64,000 nucleotides of DNA, from positions 4,757,900 through 4,821,899 of the forward strand of contig CM049322.1 of assembly GCA_026874595.1 (NCBI GenBank). Direction: 5' to 3'. Both the position numbers and the translations under genes were made by a program. This document shows, one piece after another, positions 58,396 through 64,000 of this stretch. The notes below the pieces were generated by a model. It did no database searches. It saw only the letters and a list, made by a program, of their open reading frames with translations, and was not told where the DNA came from. The stretch's first letter is position 1. Each line of letters starts with the position of its first letter. The DNA comes from Sipunculus nudus (lineage: Eukaryota > Annelida > Sipuncula > Golfingiida > Sipunculidae).

Positions 58396-59390
58396 TTAAG
58401 CCTGCGTCACATATCCAAAGGCATCCGGCCTAATTTGTGGATCCCCAGAAATTCGCCGAATTCCAAACCCGCCAGGAAGTCGAGCGTATTGTACGCTTAA
58501 AATCTAACCTGTCACATATCGGAAGGGGATCGGGCGGTGCCAATTGAAAAATGGTGACCAAAAAATTGCCCGGCGGCCCACAGTTAACAAAAGGTAGTTG
58601 GGCGAAGGCCGCCCGGCATAATGACAGGCGCCGTCCGAGTTGTGGTCTATAGTCATTTGGTCTGTCGATACCCGCCCGACATCCTGGCGACGCCCGGGCG
58701 GCCCTCGTCCGATGTCCTGCCTGACGTCGTCCGACGTTCGCGCCTGGAGTATATATATGGCATGTAAAAAGTTTGTCAGTCATATTTCTTAAGTCTTACA
58801 GAGTGAAGAACATTGCACAGCTACTAAGTAATAGTGGCTAGCTAAAACACCGCCAATAAAAGACAAACGGAGCAAAGACACCCGTTCCTAAGAAGAAGGT
58901 GGCACATAGCCTGAGTTCGCTTCATCGGAGCATGAACTGGAAGCTTAGTTGACAGAAGGACAACTACGGAGCGCGCTCGCAGCACGTTTTAGTTTGAAGA
59001 AGTCGGGCGGGATACGGAATGGGGTCGTTCGAATATCGTAGGGAGCCCATGCGGCCTACGCGCAGCTCTGTTGACCTCCGTCCGACTTGTAAAGCTAAAA
59101 ATTGTACAAAATCGCAGGATTGTGCCCGAATATCGATCGAATATTAGCCGCTGCCTGAGCGATCTACAGGCGACCTGTTTACGAGCTCTGCGACCTTAAA
59201 AATCGCCATTGGAAAATCGCTGAACTAAGAACAGGTTTCGATGCCCTGCGATCGTCGGCCGACCCCAAAAAATCGCGGCGGAGCCCGAGGGATCAAGCAA
59301 ACACCAGCCGTAATCCTGCCGAAAGTGAACTTTTAAGCTCGTAGGGAAGTCGGACGGGCTCCGTTTTTGGATATGTGACGGCCGCTTTAA
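58396..59390. mobile_element. 987-bp GC-rich MITE flanked by TTAA
   Basis: TTAA at 58396-58399 and 59387-59390 bracket TIRs: CCTGCGTCACATATCCAAA on the left and, read inversely from the right, GCGGCCGTCACATATCCAAA. The interior is markedly GC-rich (many CGG, GCCC and CGAC words) against AT-rich flanks, so it came from elsewhere. GTCACATATC recurs once more inside at 58512. TTAA target duplication is a hallmark of piggyBac and Kolobok elements. No transposase is present, and the 117-codon minus frame is not supported. Confidence 0.75.
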
Positions 59391-59862
59391 GACGGACTGA
59401 TTTAGGCAATATTCTTATTATTTATATTCGATTATGGTGAAAACGACAGGGAAGGTTAATTTGCCCTGTAAATAACACATATGCACACACTGTCGTATTG
59501 GCTTCCGTTCTGCTTTTGTGAGATTAGCTAAGTATTGTTAACATAGTGTTATATCTTTAACCGATAGACGGCGCTGAGAAATGGCAGGGGTTTCCCTGGG
59601 TCCGTTGTTAAATATTGCGTGAGCTATTGAACCATAATAAAACCACATGGCCGGCGTTATAAATGTTTATTCGGTTTCCTGTTTTGGGAGTCATACTGGC
59701 AGCTCACTTTTCTTGTTAAATGTGGATTTGCATTACAATCATCAATTGGATTAGAGACCAGGTAAGCTAAAATGCCGTTCAGTTTGGTATTGTAACACAG
59801 ACACAACGTGTTCTAGGAATCTACTGCTCTAAGGTAAACATAAGCAGGAGTTTTATCGACAA
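59391..59862 (+). promoter_or_regulatory. Upstream region of leader exon 3
   Basis: Contains the conserved blocks CGATAGACGGCGCTGAGAAA (59563) and AAATATTGCGTGAGC (59612), as upstream of exon 2. About 200 bp of extra sequence separates them from the ATG, so the original promoter spacing is disturbed. Confidence 0.35.
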
Positions 59863-59929
59863 ATGTCAAACATGGCGGCGACGTCAGGTCTACTCACTTT
59901 CCTCTTTTACGTTCTAATATCAGTTCAAG
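59863..59929 (+). CDS. Leader (signal-peptide-like) exon, copy 3, donor damaged
   Basis: MSNMAATSGLLTFLFYVLIS-VQ, same 22 codons plus one base. The donor aligned to CAAG/GTGAGA in copy 2 reads CAAGGGTTAGAC here. The exact donor position is now GG, and the nearest GT (59931) would change the intron phase from 1 to 2. Hydrophobicity of the core is higher than in the other copies. Probably a dying paralogue unless splicing uses the shifted GT. Confidence 0.5.
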
Positions 59930-60589
59930 GGTTAGACGTTTTCCCATTTTTGTTGTTGTTGCATTCATTTTAGTTTATAGTGTAGTTAATAATTATTTGA
60001 AAAGACAACAAATAGTAGCCAAATGCTGGCATGTAAAAAGCATCGGCTGTCTTATGGGAGAATGCTTAAATATTTTTATGAATTCATTTTGTATTACTTA
60101 TTTTAATTTTATATATTTTTAGAATTTTCTAAGAAGATATATTTTATGTATTTAACAGCGCCTAAGAAAATATTTTAGAATATGAATATGGCGCTTTAGA
60201 AATGCTTTTTATTATTTTACTTTATTAATATAATAAGAACATAGTTATCTGTCGAGCAGTTTTCATCTTCTTCAGTTAATACAGCAGACATTTGAAAATG
60301 TCATCAGATGATCGGTTACTTGAATACGGAAACACCATATTGGTGCAGGTACACGCAGATTGGATAGAAAAAAAGATGATATCTACATTATTACACCTTT
60401 GTACTCGGGATGTGTTGATGTAATCCCTACAAACTTAGACATGTATAAACCTACATTTATCTTTTGTTAATGGTTTTGATCCTTTAGTTATTATACCTAT
60501 ATGAAGAATAATTCAGAAATTAATTCAAAATGTAGGTGTGTTTGATTCACCTGACATATACACAGTGTCTATTAGGTACACGGCCCTCA

Positions 60590-61090
60590 CCAGACATCCA
60601 CACGTTGTCTCTCAGATACACGGCCACGTCTCTTATTATTCAGGTCCGGTGTCCTCAAACCAATATGAATGACAATTAAAAGGACTCGCAAAACACGGCA
60701 TGATAACAAGCACGGCAACCCAAATGTAAACAAGCAATGTAAATAATATGAAAAGGATTGTTGGCCGGTCTACCGTGCCAGTAAGGAATGTCGACATGAT
60801 AACGTGTTAACGCCTGATGGTAGTAGCACTGTTTACTTATACCCTACTTGATTACAAACACAAAGAACAGCTCAGCAGGTGCAAGCTGGAGTGTTCTGTG
60901 AGCATAAAAGCTCTCATATCACCACTATTCAAAACCTTGCGTCGGTGTATATAATAGAATTTTCGACAGAGTCAGTTTACCTAATATATTTGTTGATTTC
61001 AATGCTTTTCTTCAGATATGGGATATATTTGATCGAATCTGACGTTTTAGTTTCCCGTGTAAATAAATACAAATAGGGATTACTATTTAT
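60590..61090 (+). pseudogene. Second-exon remnant, copy 3
   Basis: The acceptor TCTCTTATTATTCAG (to 60643) precedes GTCCGGTGTCCTCAAACCAA, and phase 1 gives GPVSSNQYE then TGA. In another register the same DNA reads a Cys-containing stretch (QCK..YEKDCWPVYRAS) broken by TAA. Stops occur in every register, so this is not an intact exon. Confidence 0.45.
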
Positions 61091-61599
61091 GACAAGATCT
61101 GCTGTATAATACTTAACGGAAGATCCGAAATAATTATATATAATGATCATATACCACATTTAACACGTTTATCCCTTATGTTGAATCTTTTCGTGTCCGT
61201 ATTTTTAGAATGTACCTTTGCACATTGAATCGCTCGGTTAAATACCAGAAGGTGTCAATCAGTATACCTGCATTTTTTTTCTAGAAATTTATATTGAAAT
61301 AAATGTTTGGTTTATCATTTCTCAAAAAGGAAACTGGAAACCCCTTACGTCATAAGAAATCTCAGTCTCAAAACCTGTCTGACCAAAATAATGCCATCTC
61401 ATTAGAGGATTATTGTTTTGTTGATGGTTTTGCACGAAATCATTCCCACATAGTTTTCTTTATAACATTACACAATCATTTCCATTCATTTGTATCTCAT
61501 TCTCAAGCTATAAACATATGCCTATTAATATGTAATTGCAGTTAACGTAAGGGTAATTTTTAAACTATAAGTCCTACAAGGAGAACGCAAAACATACAT

Positions 61600-62080
61600 A
61601 TATTGTCTCTGAGGTCTTTGTCATGCCCGTTTTACTTGTATTATTCAGGTCCGGGGTTCTCAAACCACTTAGAATGGCAGTTAAAAGTCGCGACAGGATA
61701 GCAAGCACGACAAGTGTCAGTAAAAACAAGAAATGTAAATACCATGAAATGATTGATTTTTTACCGGTCTACTACGCTACAGTTGATAGGCAATTTGTCA
61801 ACGACTAAGTCTCATCGCACTCTTCACTTATCTGATCGCTCGGCAAATAGAGGTTTTAGTGCTGTGTGAGCATAACATCCGACTCTTCCAATATTGTGTC
61901 GTACGCCCTATAGTTCAAGCCGAGCTGTTGAGCAAAATAATAAAATATTCTATAGAGAACTTTACCTCATACATGTAAACTTTTTATGACTTTTCTTCAT
62001 ATATGGGGTATATGTGACGGTACCTGATTTTCAGTCGCAGGTTTCCCGTGAAATTGAATTCCAATCAAGGTTGCTATCTA
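61600..62080 (+). pseudogene. Second-exon remnant, copy 4
   Basis: The acceptor TTGTATTATTCAG (to 61648) is followed by phase-1 GPGFSNHLEWQLKVATG then TAG, the longest in-phase run of the four copies. The conserved positions G, F and EW agree with copy 2 (GQEF..EW). No leader exon accompanies it within the duplicated kilobase, so it is a partner-less exon. Confidence 0.45.
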
Positions 62081-62179
62081 TAACATGATGTGTTGAAGAG
62101 TACTTCGCTAAAGTTTCTTTATGATTTTATATATATGTTATACACCACATTTGTCATGAATATCGGGAATTATAGTGTG

Positions 62180-62181
<2 letters not shown>

Positions 62182-62219
<38 letters not shown>
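62182..62219. repeat. (TA)n microsatellite
   Basis: Pure TA tract inside the second 1.0-kb copy and absent from the first. Confidence 0.95.
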
Positions 62220-62221
<2 letters not shown>

Positions 62222-62560
62222 TTTGCATAAAATAAGGTAAGACATTATTAACCTCCCGTATCGCGGAGTGGAATCTCAAAAAAAGAAACCTGAAAACACT
62301 CAAAATAAAATAAATACCCGTCTTAGCATGCAAGGCGCATGTAGTTTCATATCATTATAGATTCACTGAGGTTATCGTATGGTATTATTATATCACATAC
62401 GTCTTTCCCTCAGTTTCAGTTCATTCTCAGGTTAACTGCAGTAAACATAAATGTATTAAGGCGTTGCGTGTTACATCTTAAAGACTTACCCTGTAACCGC
62501 AATGTATCACTCATATTATGCAATTTCCTCATTTTTAATTGAATGAGCTATAAGCTGAGC

Positions 62561-63070
62561 AGATAGAAACCAGAGAAATGATTTTCAGGTTTTAACGATT
62601 TCCCACAAACATATTAATCCTTGGTATTGTTTTATTATATTGTTTTAATTTGTTTTGAATTAATCTTTCTATCACACATGTACATACTATCGTAGAAATG
62701 CCACAAAAAATACCCGCCCCAAATAGATCAATATAAAAGACATTTCATATGATTTAGAATGGATTGTCTTTGAGTCATGTATCTATCTAAGTAAATGTTT
62801 TATAGATAAACTTCAAATATACTATTGTTCACGGAGTAATTATCATGGTACTTGATACACTTTCTATTTGTTTTATTTATGGGTTATGATATAAATGTAA
62901 TGCCCCATTGGTATAAATGAGTATTAAAAGCTCCAACAGTTTTTATTAGGCTACTTAATAAAACTATCCACTTGCCATAAACTTGTATATACATATTAAA
63001 TTTTTGTTTGTATATTTTACAAATGTTACCCCGGGAAACGTTTAAATGAGTCATTTTTGTAATCCTGGTA
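62561..63070. other. Spacer, no gene seen
   Basis: AT-rich. Confidence 0.4.
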
Positions 63071-63078
63071 AAGAACAA

Positions 63079-63106
63079 GTGACCATGGGTCACGGCGCTC
63101 AGCTGA
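63079..63106 (+). repeat. CCATGG/GCTCAGCTGA word, third copy
   Basis: GTGACCATGGGTCACGGCGC then TCAGCTGA matches 31-60 and 10843-10872. It marks the start of the 340-bp family's longer form. Confidence 0.7.
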
Positions 63107-64000
63107 AGTTTGAAAAATGTAAGCAAATGCAAAATATGCTGATTTCTATTGTAATGGACTGATACCTTTGTTTCATTTTCAGGGGAATAATGCATTCAAG
63201 TTTATATCAAAACATATCCACTTTTTCCATGAATAGTTTTTATCAGATTCTTTTTTACAGGTTTTATAAATTTGTAATAACAAAACATCTGAAAAAATAA
63301 TGATTCATATTAAAATTGTAAGTTGCATCATTATTTATCCAGAGTTTAGCTCACATCAGGTCATATTATGCATCACATATATTTTATAACCTTTAAATCA
63401 TCTCAGCTGTAATTTATTACTAGAATTAATATTCAATTTCACAACTGGTGAAATTTTTAATCTTTCAAGGAAGGAATTCCTTATCTGATAAGCATCCACA
63501 CTTTCATTGAAATACACAATTAAATGATCAGGTAAACATGCTGTGAAAATTAAATCAACAGTGCTTACAGGGAAAATGTTCCATGTTCACATTTGAGCAA
63601 AATTTTTATCAAAATATTTATTCTTACAAAAAAAAAATTGCAAAATTCAATTCTAATTTTGGGTATAAAATTGAACCTTGATTAAATAAAATTATATCTC
63701 TGAAAAAAAGTCTCTAGCTTCAGCAATTCTCCTGTTAAGTGAGTAAATATATTTCCTGATTATTTTTACAAAGTGCATAATGTTCCGGCCCTTTACTTAA
63801 AAAAAAATGCACAATACTGACATAATTTCCTGCATGAATATAGGAAATATATAGAGGGATATGTATATGAATTATGATCAATACAGATCGGTGATTTTTA
63901 TATTCGGCAGCCTTGAAGTGTAACAATGGGTTTTTACTAGAAAATTGAGGTTTGTCCTTAAAATTTTAAAGGAATGAAGTTCTAGCGACCCGATTTTCGG
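63107..64000. other. AT-rich end of window, no gene seen
   Basis: A 103-codon minus frame across 62884-63195 and a 63-codon minus frame near the end lack splice context or motifs. Confidence 0.4.

Larger units (their letters stand above)
60600..62560 (+). repeat. ~1.0-kb tandem duplication carrying the second exon
   Basis: The second-exon acceptors at 60643 and 61648 are 1005 bp apart. Downstream blocks recur in order: TTCTTCA-ATATGG-ATAT (61011/61993), TTTCCCGTG (61051/62041), ATACCACATTT/ACACCACATTT (61150/62141), and TCTCAAAAA-GAAAC (61319/62274). A second, younger level of duplication within the leader-gene array. Confidence 0.75.

Noticed and set aside
1-64000. Reverse transcriptase, transposase, integrase or rRNA genes
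   Set aside because: No frame of adequate length or recognisable catalytic motif was seen on either strand.

Overview
This is a gene-poor, repeat-dense, AT-rich eukaryotic window. Introns with clear splice signals, many (TA)n and poly-G/C tracts, TIR elements, and a NACHT-LRR exon of the kind expanded in marine invertebrates all point to a lophotrochozoan, most likely a bivalve mollusc. The species assignment is inference. Nothing looks bacterial: there are no operons, no ribosome binding sites and no CRISPR array.

One gene is certain: the 3' terminal exon of a NACHT-LRR (NLR-like) protein at 18359-20305 on the plus strand. It has Walker A, Walker B and sensor motifs and a C-terminal leucine-rich repeat. 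A second probable gene system lies at 47-62.6 kb: three 67-bp exons of identical length and phase (48495, 54273, 59863), each encoding a short hydrophobic secretion-type leader, with two to four decayed downstream partner exons (49218, 55082, 60644, 61649). The array grew by segmental duplication at about 5.6-5.8 kb and again at 1.0 kb, and it appears largely pseudogenised. Isolated candidate exons with good splice sites occur at 2320-2432 (minus), 20323-20401 (minus), 34598-34731 (plus) and 52782-53006 (minus). I cannot name their products.

Layout. 0-7 kb: tandem copies of a ~340-bp dispersed repeat, split by a precise 5.0-kb TIR insertion whose empty site can be read from a neighbouring unit. 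6.9-14.4 kb: a 2.06-kb TIR element, a pogo/Tigger-like MITE, two CATCAC-type minisatellites, and a 1.6-kb TIR element filled with ~280-bp tandem repeats. 14.6-18.2 kb: two short repeated words, including ten copies of GTTACGGGTGGGACA, around a 2.0-kb inverted-repeat element next to the NLR exon. 20.3-36 kb: NLR 3' flank, MITEs, inverted repeats and duplicated segments. 36-38 kb: extremely AT-rich DNA. 38.7-40.0 kb: a 55-bp satellite with a 110-bp higher-order register. 40.2-44.8 kb: about 197 copies of a 23-bp minisatellite between two (TA)n tracts. 45-64 kb: dispersed repeats, the leader-exon family, and a 1-kb GC-rich TTAA-flanked MITE.

How parts relate: the NACHT protein would be a cytosolic innate-immune or cell-death sensor. 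The leader-exon family would encode small secreted products if any copy is intact. Nothing in the sequence links the two functionally. The remaining DNA is best explained by transposon and satellite turnover.
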